From Roseiarcus sp963820095 (GTDB lineage Bacteria; Pseudomonadota; Alphaproteobacteria; Rhizobiales; Beijerinckiaceae): DNA of 64,000 bases. The notes under the pieces were generated by a model that was not told the DNA's origin, did no database searches, and worked only from the letters and a program-made list of their open reading frames with translations. The DNA is taken from assembly GCA_963820095.1 (NCBI GenBank), contig CAWFZA010000041.1:135346-199345 (forward strand), read 5' to 3'. The first letter of the stretch is position 1; every line of letters begins with the position of its first letter. This document shows, piece by piece, positions 27,251 through 37,130 of the stretch. A program made the position numbers and the translations under genes.

Positions 27251-27490
27251 ATGGAGCGGCAGCGTCTCAAAGTCATGCTTGAGAAAGCGGAGCTGCGCAT
27301 GTTCGAAGGCGCCTGGCGCGTCGCACGCCAAAAAGAACTGATCGCCGAAATGTCGGCCCGTGGCTTCGATCAAAAACCCTATCAGGAGGTATTGGCAAGG
27401 TTCGAGGAAACTCAGCGCCTTCACATTCAGCATGTGCGGCGGATAAAACAAGAGCTTTACGGCCCGATCCGACCCAGGGACGAGCGCTGA
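27251..27490 (+). CDS. small helical hypothetical protein
   Basis: 79 residues, charged and almost wholly alpha-helical or coiled-coil (MLEKAELRMFEGAWRVARQK, then ELIAEMSARGFDQKPYQEVL). No Cys, no membrane segment. No family recognised. The stop is 102 bp before the start of the VOC gene on the same strand. Confidence 0.5.
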   Translation: MERQRLKVMLEKAELRMFEGAWRVARQKELIAEMSARGFDQKPYQEVLARFEETQRLHIQHVRRIKQELYGPIRPRDER

Positions 27491-27591
27491 TATCAACGTC
27501 ACGCTGGGCCGCGATCGGCTTGACAGGCGCTTGGTGCGGCGACGAGTTTGCCTTACCGCGGGCGGAGCCCCGCGCCAAGCAGGAGAGCCCG

Positions 27592-27990
27592 ATGCCGATC
27601 GCTCGGATGGATCATTTCACCATCCTCACGACGAATGCCGACAAGACAGTCGCGTTCTACAACGACATCCTCGGCTTCACCTCCGGGCCGCGCCCGGCGT
27701 TCGCTTTCCCTGGCGCCTGGCTCTACAATGACGGCAAGGCGGTGCTGCATGTCGTCCAAAGGCCGTCTATTCCTGAAGGCGGCGGCGTGCTCGACCACAT
27801 CGCCTTTTTTGGAACCGACCCATCGGCCTATGTGGCCAAGCTCAAAGAGCGCGGGATCAAATACGACTTGAGGCGGCTGCCTCAGAACGGTCATGCGGGG
27901 GGCTTGTGGCAGTTGTTTTTCTTCGACCCGAGTGGCGCGCGGGTCGAGATCGACTTTGCGGCGAGCGAGACGGTGGAAGGGCAGGAGTAG
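27592..27990 (+). CDS. VOC (glyoxalase-fold) family protein
   Basis: 132 residues from ATG 27592 (AGGAGA seven bases upstream). The two beta-alpha-beta-beta-beta halves of the vicinal-oxygen-chelate fold are visible: MDHFTILTTNADKTVAFYND with LGF, and VLDHIAFFGTDPSAYVAKLK with FFFDPSGARVEIDF. Metal-ligand candidates are His7, His in VLDHIAF and the Glu of VEID. VOC enzymes include glyoxalase I, dioxygenases and resistance proteins; the substrate cannot be read from the sequence. It is on the same strand as kdsA, 82 bp ahead. Confidence 0.88.
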   Translation: MPIARMDHFTILTTNADKTVAFYNDILGFTSGPRPAFAFPGAWLYNDGKAVLHVVQRPSIPEGGGVLDHIAFFGTDPSAYVAKLKERGIKYDLRRLPQNGHAGGLWQLFFFDPSGARVEIDFAASETVEGQE

Positions 27991-28072
27991 CCGGCCGCTG
28001 TGGGTCGCTCACGCTTGCCATCGAGCCTGTGCCTCCCGCTAAGAGCCGCGCGCCCTAAAGCGGAACATCTCT

Positions 28073-28930
28073 TTGCGTAACAACGCCATCGTTCAGATCG
28101 GCCAGGGGCCGCACGCGGCCCGGTTCGGCCCGGCGCTGCCGTTGGCGCTCATCGTCGGCCCTTGCCAGCTCGAGAGCCGGAGCCATGCGCTTGAGATGGC
28201 TGCCGCGCTGAAGGAGATCGCGGCGCGGCGCGCGATCGGACTTGTCTTCAAGTCGTCCTTCGACAAGGCCAATCGGACCTCCGGCTCGGCCCTGCGCGGG
28301 GTGGGGCTCGAGGCGGCGCTGCCGATCTTCGCCGAAATCCGCGAGACGCTCGGCCTTCCCGTCATCACCGACGTGCACGAGACCAGCCAGTGCGGGCCGG
28401 TCGCGCAGGCGGTCGACGCTTTGCAGATCCCGGCCTTCTTGTGCCGCCAGACCGATCTTCTGGTCGCGGCGGCAGAGACTGGACGCCCGGTCAACGTCAA
28501 GAAGGGGCAGTTTCTCGCGCCCTGGGACATGAAAAACGTCGTCGCCAAGCTCGACGCGGCCGGCTCGGCCGACATCCTGGTGACGGAGAGGGGCGCGAGC
28601 TTCGGCTACAACACGCTGGTCTCCGACATGCGCGCTCTGCCGATCCTCAAGCGTGAGACCGGCGCGCCGGTCATCTTCGACGCCACCCATTCGGTGCAAC
28701 AGCCGGGCGGGCAGGGGACGTCGTCGGGCGGCCAGCGCGAATTCGTCAGAGTGCTGGCGCGGGCCGCCGTGGCGGTCGGCGTGGCCGGCGTCTTCATCGA
28801 GACGCATCAGGACCCTGATCACGCGCCCTCGGACGGCCCCAATATGGTGCCGCTCAAGGAACTCGAGGCGCTTGTCGCCGAACTTCAGGATTTCGACCGG
28901 CTCGCTAAGCGTAACGCCGAAAGCGCCTGA
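28073..28930 (+). CDS. kdsA: 3-deoxy-8-phosphooctulonate (KDO-8-P) synthase
   Basis: 285 residues with a TTG start; no ATG is available in frame before the conserved region. It condenses phosphoenolpyruvate with arabinose 5-phosphate to make KDO-8-P for the LPS inner core. Signature segments are LALIVGPCQLES, FKSSFDKANRTS, TDVHE, PAFLCRQTDLL, NVKKGQFLAPWDMK, ERGASFGYNTLVSDMR, FDATHSVQQPGG and FIETHQDPDHAPSDGPNMVP. It is often near pyrG/eno in alphaproteobacteria; here it precedes an acyltransferase. Confidence 0.95.
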   Translation: MRNNAIVQIGQGPHAARFGPALPLALIVGPCQLESRSHALEMAAALKEIAARRAIGLVFKSSFDKANRTSGSALRGVGLEAALPIFAEIRETLGLPVITDVHETSQCGPVAQAVDALQIPAFLCRQTDLLVAAAETGRPVNVKKGQFLAPWDMKNVVAKLDAAGSADILVTERGASFGYNTLVSDMRALPILKRETGAPVIFDATHSVQQPGGQGTSSGGQREFVRVLARAAVAVGVAGVFIETHQDPDHAPSDGPNMVPLKELEALVAELQDFDRLAKRNAESA

Positions 28931-29000
28931 TGGCGGCGTTGTCACATAACGGTCGCGTGAACATTATATCGCAGCCGACCGGCCCGCGACGACGACTCCA

Positions 29001-29903
29001 ATGGACAAGTATCTCTTCAGCTACGCGACCGCGAGCGATCCGCCGATCAAGCGGGGGCTGATCCGGCTCGTCGAAAAGGCGACCGGCCAGCCGAAGCTCA
29101 AACGAATGTATGTTCACAACCAGCGCTTTCCCCGCGCCGGCGAAACGTTCTTTGAAGCCGCGGTGCGCTCGCTCGAGCTGGCCGTCCGCTACGACCCCTA
29201 CGCGCTCGCCGCCGCACCAAAAACCGGGCCGGTCGTTTTTGTCGCCAATCACCCCTATGGCGTGCTCGACGGCATCGTCATGGCTTGGCTCGTGAGCAAG
29301 GTGCGGCCCGATTTCGTCGTCCTCACCCATATCGTGCTCACCCGCGCTCCAGAGGCCGCGGGATTCATCCTGCCGGTCGATTTCTCCGGCACAGAAGAGG
29401 CGGAACGAACCAATCTCGCCTCGCGCGCCGCGGCTCGCGCTCATCTTGCAAAGGGCGGCGCGGTGGTGGTTTTTCCCGCCGGCGCGATTTCGACCACGCC
29501 CGACAAGTTGGGCCTCAAGCCGGCGGTCGACGGCCGCTGGCAGCCGTTCGTGTCCCAGCTCATTCAGCGCTCCAAGGCGACCGTGGTGCCGATCTGGTTT
29601 GGAGGCCAAAACAGCCGCCTGTTCCAGATCGCCAGTCATTTGAGCCTGACGCTCCGGCTGTCCCTTATTTTCCACGAAGTGAAGACGCGCATCGGCGCGA
29701 CGCTGCCGGTCGCGATCGGCGCGCCGATTCCGTTCGCTTCGCTGGCGGCGCTCAAAGACCGGCAGGCGCTCGCGGATAACCTGCGCGCGCGCGTCTATGC
29801 GTTAGCGAGGCCCGTTCCGCCGACCATCGACAAGCCGCGTCGGGTTATCGGCAAGATCCTGCGGCCGAAGCTGCCGACGTCGCGAACAAACCGCGCGGCC
29901 TAA
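29001..29903 (+). CDS. lysophospholipid acyltransferase (PlsC/OlsA-like)
   Basis: 300 residues. Acyltransferase block I is NHPYGVLDG (the NHx4D catalytic pair), block II lies in FILPVDFSGTEEAER, block III in VVFPAGAISTTPDK, and block IV in VVPIWFGGQNSRL. The fold transfers acyl groups to lysophosphatidic acid or to a lyso-ornithine lipid; the hemolysin/OlsA-like variant of block I (NHPYG) favours the latter group, but this is inference. A 9-bp hairpin covers the stop codon. Confidence 0.88.
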   Translation: MDKYLFSYATASDPPIKRGLIRLVEKATGQPKLKRMYVHNQRFPRAGETFFEAAVRSLELAVRYDPYALAAAPKTGPVVFVANHPYGVLDGIVMAWLVSKVRPDFVVLTHIVLTRAPEAAGFILPVDFSGTEEAERTNLASRAAARAHLAKGGAVVVFPAGAISTTPDKLGLKPAVDGRWQPFVSQLIQRSKATVVPIWFGGQNSRLFQIASHLSLTLRLSLIFHEVKTRIGATLPVAIGAPIPFASLAALKDRQALADNLRARVYALARPVPPTIDKPRRVIGKILRPKLPTSRTNRAA

Positions 29904-29916
29904 TAAAGGCCGCGCG
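29892..29916. terminator. hairpin between convergent genes
   Basis: CGCGCGGCC pairs with GGCCGCGCG around TAATAAA, overlapping the acyltransferase stop and 11 bp from the end of the convergent DUF4142 gene. There is no long T run on either side, so it may be a weak bidirectional terminator. Confidence 0.45.
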
Positions 29917-29926
29917 CGATCGATTC

Positions 29927-30488
29927 TCAGGCCGCCTTTTCCAGGTCAGCGAGCAGCGTCAGGTGCTCCTTGATCATGCCCCGCGCCAGTTTCGCGATAT
30001 TGGTCTCATCAAGATCGTCGGGGGACCTCAGATAGACTTCCTGAATGTCGAGAAGTTTCCGGTGTCCTTCGACTTCGTAACGAATGTAGTCGCGGTCGTA
30101 CTCAGCACCGGATTGCGCGGTGCGCATTTTTGCCACCGAAGCTTTCCCGGCCTCGTCCAGGTTTTGCATAAGCTCCGCATCGGTCGGCGCCTGAATTGTT
30201 CCTTTCGGCGCGGCGTTCGTCTTGAAGGCCTTCAAGACATCGGCGACCGTCTCCTGCTCGGCGATCTCAAAATCTACAAACTGCTTGAGAAGTGGGTGAG
30301 TCACTTTGGGCTTCGCCATCCGGCTCAACAGCAGCGACAACGAGCCGTAAGCCATCGTCTCATTGATGTGTTTTTGCCGCGCGTCCGTGCCTGCGCTCGG
30401 GGCGGGAGGTGGCGGGGATAATCTTCTGGGCGACGACCTGACCTGCCGACAACGTCGCGATCGAAGCAAGAAGAAAACGGCGGTTCAT
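29927..30488 (-). CDS. DUF4142 family exported protein, one frameshift
   Basis: About 186 residues after joining two frames. The start MNRRFLLASIATLSAGQVVA (from 30488) is a signal peptide. The body has the DUF4142 pattern: a ferritin-like helical bundle with INETMAYGSLSLLLSRMA, LLKQFVDFEIAEQETVADVL, YDRDYIRYEVEGHRKLLDIQ and MIKEHLTLLADLEKA. The frame breaks near 30410-30418, in a run of G/C. Such periplasmic four-helix proteins have no established function. It lies between the convergent acyltransferase gene and queF, on the same strand as queF. Confidence 0.75.
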
Positions 30489-30580
30489 TTGCGGACTCCA
30501 TTCCAATGGACGGATCTTCCGTCCCGAAGCCGGGTGAACGCGCCGCAAATTACCTTGTTCCTCTTGGCGGACCCCTTCGG

Positions 30581-31042
30581 TCAACCGCGTCCGCGATAGG
30601 GAGCGACGCCCTGATCGGGGATCCAAACCCCCTTGGGCGGCTTGCCGCTCTGCCAGAACACGTCGATCGGCATGCCGCCGCGCGGGAACCAGTAGCCGCC
30701 GATTCTGAACCATCGAGGCTTGAGCAGTCCGACCAGGTCCTTGCCGATGCGCACGGTGCAATCTTCATGGAAAGCGCCGTGATTGCGGAAGCTCGAGAGA
30801 TAAAGCTTCAGCGACTTCGATTCGACGATCCATCGGTTCGGCGCATAGTCGATGACCAGATGGGCGAAATCGGGCTGCCCCGTCACCGGACAGATCGAGG
30901 TGAACTCCGGCGCGGTGAAGCGGACGATATAATCGGCGTCAGCCTGCGGATTGGGAACGCGATCGAGCGTCTTGGCGTCAGGCGCGTCCGGAATGCGCGA
31001 CGGTCGTCCCAAATGGGCGAAGGCGGGCTTAGGTTTTTTCAT
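30581..31042 (-). CDS. queF: NADPH-dependent 7-cyano-7-deazaguanine reductase (QueF)
   Basis: 153 residues, the unimodular type. It reduces preQ0 to preQ1 in queuosine biosynthesis. The catalytic Cys is in EFTSICPVTGQPDFA, with the nearby Asp; the QueF NADPH motif ESKSLKLYLSSFRNHGAFHE is complete, and the C-terminal RGGMPIDVFW is typical. It is 93 bp upstream of the DUF4142 gene on the same strand; the two are probably functionally unrelated. Confidence 0.96.
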   Translation of the reverse strand: MKKPKPAFAHLGRPSRIPDAPDAKTLDRVPNPQADADYIVRFTAPEFTSICPVTGQPDFAHLVIDYAPNRWIVESKSLKLYLSSFRNHGAFHEDCTVRIGKDLVGLLKPRWFRIGGYWFPRGGMPIDVFWQSGKPPKGVWIPDQGVAPYRGRG

Positions 31043-31505
31043 GCGAGCCCCTTTAGTCCGAAGCCGCTTTCACCGGCAAGGCTGGGGCGATCAATCTACC
31101 TCAGTTGGCCGGCGCTGAATTGCGACGAAACATAACCGCTGAACCTGACGCAGACGCCGTCAGCCGCAAGAACGCCAAGAGAGCCAGCGACGTTGCATGG
31201 CGTCACGTATTCGGTCTTCTTCAACTTGTCGCGGCTGGCCCCGCTGCGAGGGCAGCTCCGCCGCCTGCCCCGCGATCGCTGCGACGATAGCGCCCGCGAG
31301 CGCGAATATGACCCATCGTTGGATGATCATGGAGCTTCCCACGGGTCGCTTCGCTCGACACTATGGCCGAATTATAGCCGCCCAGGTGCTCAGAGACGCC
31401 ATATTGGGTCGCTAAGGGGCGACCGGCAAGCGTCGCTGAGGCGGACTTGCAACTCAGTGTGCAATCCGCAAGGAAGACGCTGGCCTAATCGGGAGCGGGG
31501 AAGGC
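31043..31505. other. intergenic, one doubtful small minus-strand frame
   Basis: A 56-60-codon minus-strand frame (31160-31342) begins with a signal-peptide-like stretch (MIIQRWVIFALAGAIVAAIA) but then runs into Arg-rich non-coding-looking sequence and has no clear ribosome binding site, so it is not called as a gene. The right end should carry the promoter of the large membrane protein. Confidence 0.4.
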
Positions 31506-34500
31506 ATGGAGACGACGCCTGCTTTTGCGCGCCCTTTTGCGCGCCCGTCCCCTGCGGTTCCCTTGCTTGGCGGCGCGGCGCTGCTCGCGCTCGCCGTCTA
31601 TGCTGCAATCGTGCTCCATCAACCCCTTGCCGCAGCGATCGGTGGCGCGGCTGGCCTTGCCCTTTTGCGCTGGACGCGAGCCGAGCGCCCATATTCGCGG
31701 GCGCTCATCGCTATTGATGCTGCGGCGTTCGCGATCTTCGCGATTCAGCGCAACGATTCGCTTGGCTTCTGGCAATTGCCGGGGCCTTGGGCGGACGTGT
31801 GGCGGTTCGACCTGGCCGGGGCGACGATCGCGCTGATCATCTACGCCGGCGGTTCGATCCTCGCGCTCATCGGGGGCTTTCGCGGATTGCGGCTCATTGA
31901 GGCGCTGAGCCTCATCGCCATCCCGTTCTTGTTCAACTTGCTGATGGCGGTCGGCGCCGACTGGCACATGGCCGAACTCGGGGCGGTGGCGACGGCGCAC
32001 GCCAGCCTGCCGTTTCCGGCGCAAGTCGCCATCGGACGCGCTCTGACCCTGTGGTTCATCGGCGAGGCGATTCTCGTCCTGATCAACTGGATCAGTGTCA
32101 ACAGGTTGCCGCGCTCGGCCCGTACGCACGCTTTGTTTGCGTTAAGCGGCGTGGCCGCGGCCTTGACGCCCCTGTTCGCCAACGCGGCGCAGTGGGTGGT
32201 TCAGCCGTTTCTGGCGATCTTTTTTTCAGGCCTCTGCGCGGCGCTCGCTCAAGCGGGCTTGTGGGCGATCGTCTATCTCCTGACCGGCGTTGCGCTCGAT
32301 TGGCTCGCCGGTCGCCCGCCGCGCTTCGAAGTGGTCTGGGAGCATTGGCGGACCGGCTTCATCAAGGGGGCGATTTACGGCGCGCTGTTCATGGGGCTGA
32401 TCCTCGTCGCGGCGCTGATCTTGCGCGTGCCCGGCGCGCCAGCTTTTTTCGACCGCGGCGCGCTCATTGCCGGCCCGCTTCTCGGCGCGCTCCTCTTCCC
32501 GCTCGGGCAGACGATCGTCGGCAGCGCCGACGGCACGCCTCCCTTCTTCGGGCGTTTGAGAGTCGCCTATCGCGATCTGCGAGGACCCGCGCGCGGGCTT
32601 GTCGCCGGCCTCGGCCTCGCGCTCGCTTATCGCGCCAATCTCGCGGCCTACGACGGCGGCGCGCGCTTTCTCGCGATGGCGGCCATCGGCGCCCTCGCTT
32701 ATGGCGGCGTCGACCTCGCCTTTGACGCCTGGAACGTGATCCGCGGCGAGCGGCGAAAGCTGCAAAGCTGGCGACTCTATGCGCTTGGCGTCGTGCTCGG
32801 CGGCTTGGTCGCTGGCGCGCTCGGCTGGTACTTCGATGCGGCCCAGGTTCATGTCGTGATCGACAAGTTCTGGGCCTATGCCGACGTCAACTATCGGCTC
32901 GACGGCCGCAAGCTCGGCGATTTCACCACCTATCCGATCTTCAACAAATATGGCTCGATTAATCTCGGCGAGGTTGCGGGCGGAGTCAGGCTGTTCTGGA
33001 CCGAGTCGGTGGCGGGCGTGATCAACTGGTCGCTCGCTGCCCCACTCTTCTCGATCAATTACGTTCTGCTCGACGCCGCGCTCAGGAGAAGCTTGCGCCC
33101 GATCGAAACGCTGCTCAGCCCAGCGGGGGTCGAAGGCCTGGTCGAGCAGGGCGTGCGCGTATTGCGCTGGGGTTTGTGGATGGCCCCGGTCATCAACTCG
33201 TTCCTGCGCCAGTCGCCGGATCCAACCTGGTACAATCAGGACGGCGCGATCCGCACCGGGGTCGCCATCGGGGCCGACCTCACCCAGAACCCGGCGAATT
33301 TCCGGCAGTTCAGCTTGGCCATGTTCACGGGCCTTCTCGCTTATGATTGGCTGAGAATCCTCATCTGGTTCGACCATATGGGGCTTAGGGTCGCCACCCT
33401 GGTCAATCTGTCCTTTCTCGGCGGCGACCGCGCCGACGAGGCGGCGGCCCGCTTCATCGGCCACGATGGCCGCACGCGCGCCATTCCTGACGGCATTCGC
33501 CGCTTTGGCACCTGGGCGCCGCTGCTCATTCCGTTCTACATCCCGCGGGGTCCTGAGTGGGACAAGGCTTGGACCGGCGCGGAGACTCTCGCTCGCGGCG
33601 GCGCGCCCATGCCGGATGCGGTCAGGACGCTCGCCCTCGCCTATGCCGGTTCGGGATTGGCGATCGCCGCAGCCTCCGTCGCCGCCTATCTCAAGGAGCG
33701 CGCCAAGGTTGGGCCGGCGGGGCCGTGGCTTGATGGCGCGCCGCTAGAACTCGCGCGTCGGCCGGACCGCTACGCCTTCAACAACGGCGCTGTGGGGCTG
33801 GAGATTCAGCGCGACGGGAGAGGCGCGGCTTTTGTCATGGGCGCGGAGCGGGGCGGTTTCGCAATCGACCTTTTTCGCCGGCCGCTCGATCCTTACCAAG
33901 CGCGCGGCCATTTTTTCTATGTGAGCGAGGAAGACGAGGCGCCCTGGTCGATCGGCTTCGAACCGGCGCGGCGCGCCGGCGACTATCGGATCGAGGAGCC
34001 AGGCTTCAACCATCTCGCGATCATGCATACGCTGAACGGGATCGAAGCGCGCATGGAGATTTCGCCCGACCCCGAGGGCGCGATCTTGAGCTGGCGCATC
34101 AGGCTTGAGAACAAGTCGGACCGGCTTCGGCGGCTGCGTCTAACCAGCTTCTGCGAGATCGCCGGCCATGAGACCGGCGCTTACGCGAAAGATCTCGATT
34201 TCGCCGGCATGCATGTCGAGACCGCGTTCGTGCGGCCTCTCAACGCCATTCTCGCCCGCAACCGGCTCTTGCGCTCGGCGCGGGCCGATCGCGGCGAGAT
34301 CGCGTTCTTCGCGGCCAAGCCTGGCTCGCGGCGCCGAACTCGTCGGCTACGAGGATTCGCGCATACGCTTCATCGGCGAAGGCTCATTGGTAAAGCCAAC
34401 TGGCTGCGAGCGGTGGCGCTGGCGCAAGCTCGACGACGAAGGCAAGCTCTGGCCCTTCGATCCGGCCGCAAGTTTCACCCTTGAGGCGACGCTCGCCCCC

Positions 34501-36951
34501 GGTGAGACAGCGGATGCGGAATTCATCGTCGGCCGCTCCGACAACGCCGTCTGGGCGGGCGAACTGATCGCAACCCGCCTCGGTCTTCCGCCTCTTCCGG
34601 AGCCGGAGCTACAGAAGCGCCTTTACGATACGCGCGCCGTCGAGCCTTCGCCCGCGCTCGCTTCGCGCTGGCCGTTTAGCTTCTCCGCCGACGGTAAGGC
34701 GCTGAGCCTCACTCACCGTACGCCCCGGCCGTGGGCCCACGTCATGTCGAACGAGCGCGGCATGGTGACGCTGGTCTCCAACGACGGCGAGATCTTCTCC
34801 GCCTTCGGCAACGCGCGCCAGAACGGACTCTCCGCCTTTCGCTTCGACAGCGTCACCACCGTGCAGCCGGCACAGATCGTCTATCTGCGCGATCTCGAGA
34901 GCGGCGAAACTGATGCGCTTGGCTTCGCGCCGTTTCAGCGCGAGCACGTCACGTACGAGGTGACCTACGAGCCGGGGGTCGCGACGTTCCGCGCAGTGCG
35001 CGGCAATCTCGAGATGGAATATGTCGTCTTCGTGCCGCCGGAATATCCGGGCGACATGCGTCTTCTCACTCTGCGCAATCGCGGCGCGGACACGAAGCGA
35101 CTGCGCGTCGCGCCGTTCTTTGATATGTCCCTTGACGACAGCCCTAACGCGAGCATCGACAAGATTCTTGACGAGAAGGTCGGCTCGACCCTTCTCTTCA
35201 ACAATCCCGGCAACGATTTCGTGCACGGCTTCGCCTTCGCCGCGACAAGCCTCTTGGGAACGTCGACCGAAACCATCCGCGCCCGATTTTTCGGCGGCCC
35301 CGGGCGCAATATCCTGACGCCCGCGATGGTGGAGACAGGCGCCAGCGACGCCGCCGCGCGCGACGACAGACGGCGGGTAGCCGCCTTCTGCGGCGAGGTC
35401 GTATTGCCGCCCGGCGGCGAGACCAAGATCGCGGTCGTCTTCGGCCAGGCGCCGAGCCGGCCCGAAGCGCTTGCCGCCGCTGCGCGCGTCGGCGTCGAGA
35501 GTGCGGAGGATGAGCTTGCGGCTACGCGCGCCTCCTGGGCCGAGCGGCTCGGCAAGGTCGAGGTGCGCACCAACCGGCCGGACTTCGACCGGCTGGTCAA
35601 CACTTGGTTGCCCTATCAGCTTTACGCTTCGCGACTGTTTGGCCGTGCGGGTCCGAACCAGCTTGGCGGAGCGACCGGCTATCGTGACCAGTTGCAGGAC
35701 GTGCTTCCGCTGACGCTGCTCGAACCGCGTCTCACGCGGGCGCAGATCGTATTGCACGCAAGCCAGCAGTTCCGCGAAGGCGATGTGCTCAAGTGGTGGC
35801 ACCGCGCGCCCGGCGGCGGGACCGGCCTCGGTCAGCGGACCAAGGCGAGCGACCCGCACCTTTGGCTTCCCTACGTTCTGGCCCGCTACGTGCGCGAAAG
35901 CGGCGATCGAACTGTGCTCGATGAGGTGACGCCGTTCCTAGAGGGCGACGCCGTGCCCGCGCGCGAGGACACCTGGATCGTGATTCCGCGTGTGTCGCGG
36001 GAAAGCGCGACGGTCTATCAGCACGCGCGCCTGGCCATCGCCTTCACCCTTGAGCACATGGGCGCGAACGGCCTGCCGCTCTTGCGCGCGGGCGATTGGA
36101 ATGACGGCATCGACGCCCTCGGGCGGCGCGAAATCGGAACCAGCGTCTGGATGGGCTTCTTTCTCGCCAACGTGCTCGACGGCTTCGTCGATCTGGCGCG
36201 GATCAAGGGCGACGAAGACTTCGCTTCGCGCTGCGAGATGGCGCTCGCCGCCCAGCGGAAGGCGCTGGATGTTGGTTGGATGGGCGACCACTATGCGCTC
36301 GACTTCGCCGATGACGGAAGCGTGGTCGGCGAGCGCAACGCCATGACGACGGGCTGGTCGGCCTACTCGGGCGCCTGCGATGATGCGCGGGCCCTCGCGG
36401 CGATCGAGGGCGGCCTGAAGGGGATTGAGCGCGCGAACCGGGTCCTGTTGCTCGAGACGCCATTCTACGAGCATTCGCAACCCTATCCGGGCCGCATCGC
36501 TGACTATCCGCCTGGCGTGCGTGAGAACGGCGGCCAGTACAGCCACGGGGCGACCTGGATCGTCGATGGCTTCATGCGGCTCGCGACGTCCGCGCGAGCC
36601 CGGGGCGATCAGGAACAGGCCTCCCGGCTACGAGGACGCGCCTTCGAGATTTACGAAAAGATCTCGCCGCTGAAGAAGACCGACCCGGAAAACCTGGCGG
36701 TCTACGGCCTCGTTCCGATTCAGCAGCCGGCTGATATTTACGAGGGTTGGGGCCACGGCGGGCGAGGAGGGTGGTCGTGGTACACGGGCTCCGCCGCTCG
36801 GATGCTTTCGGCGGCCTACGCCCTCCTGGGAATCGAGCAGCGGGACGGGAAAATCGCGCTGCGGGACGACCTGTTCGAGGCCAAGGGCGAGCTGAAGGTC
36901 AAGTCACTGAGGATCGGCGACCGGAACTGGACGCCTGACGGGAACAGCTGA
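31506..36951 (+). CDS. giant membrane GH94-type protein, cyclic-glucan-synthase-like (one frameshift)
   Basis: About 1815 residues after joining two frames near 34310-34335, where AAKPG in one frame should continue into ARGAELVGYEDSRIRF in the other. The first 730 or so residues are hydrophobic with more than ten transmembrane segments. Two successive carbohydrate-active N-terminal domains follow (one from RYAFNNGAVGLEI, one from WPFSFSADGKALSL), then an alpha/alpha-barrel of the GH94 phosphorylase type with the catalytic Asp in LRAGDWNDGID and the WGHGGRGGWSWYTGSA segment. This is the C-terminal layout of cyclic beta-1,2-glucan synthases (NdvB/Cgs). A GT84-like glycosyltransferase DxD domain is not evident in the membrane part. 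Likely role: synthesis or processing of a periplasmic glucan at the inner membrane. Confidence 0.8.
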
Positions 36952-37130
36952 GCGGGCAAATCACCCGAAATTCGGTCTGACCTCGCTGCAACGACCCCGC
37001 ATAGCGCCGTATTTGCCTTAAAATCGATTGAAAACGCCCGTGGCGTTGCGGCGCAGCGCGGTTTCTGGCAAGAGGCGGCGCCAACGAGCCGCAGGAAAGC
37101 GCCTGCGGCCTTGCAACGGGGCTTTTTCGC

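Noticed and set aside
31160..31342. Possible 56-residue exported peptide before the giant membrane protein
   Set aside because: Hydrophobic start but no clear ribosome binding site and an Arg-rich non-coding-looking tail.
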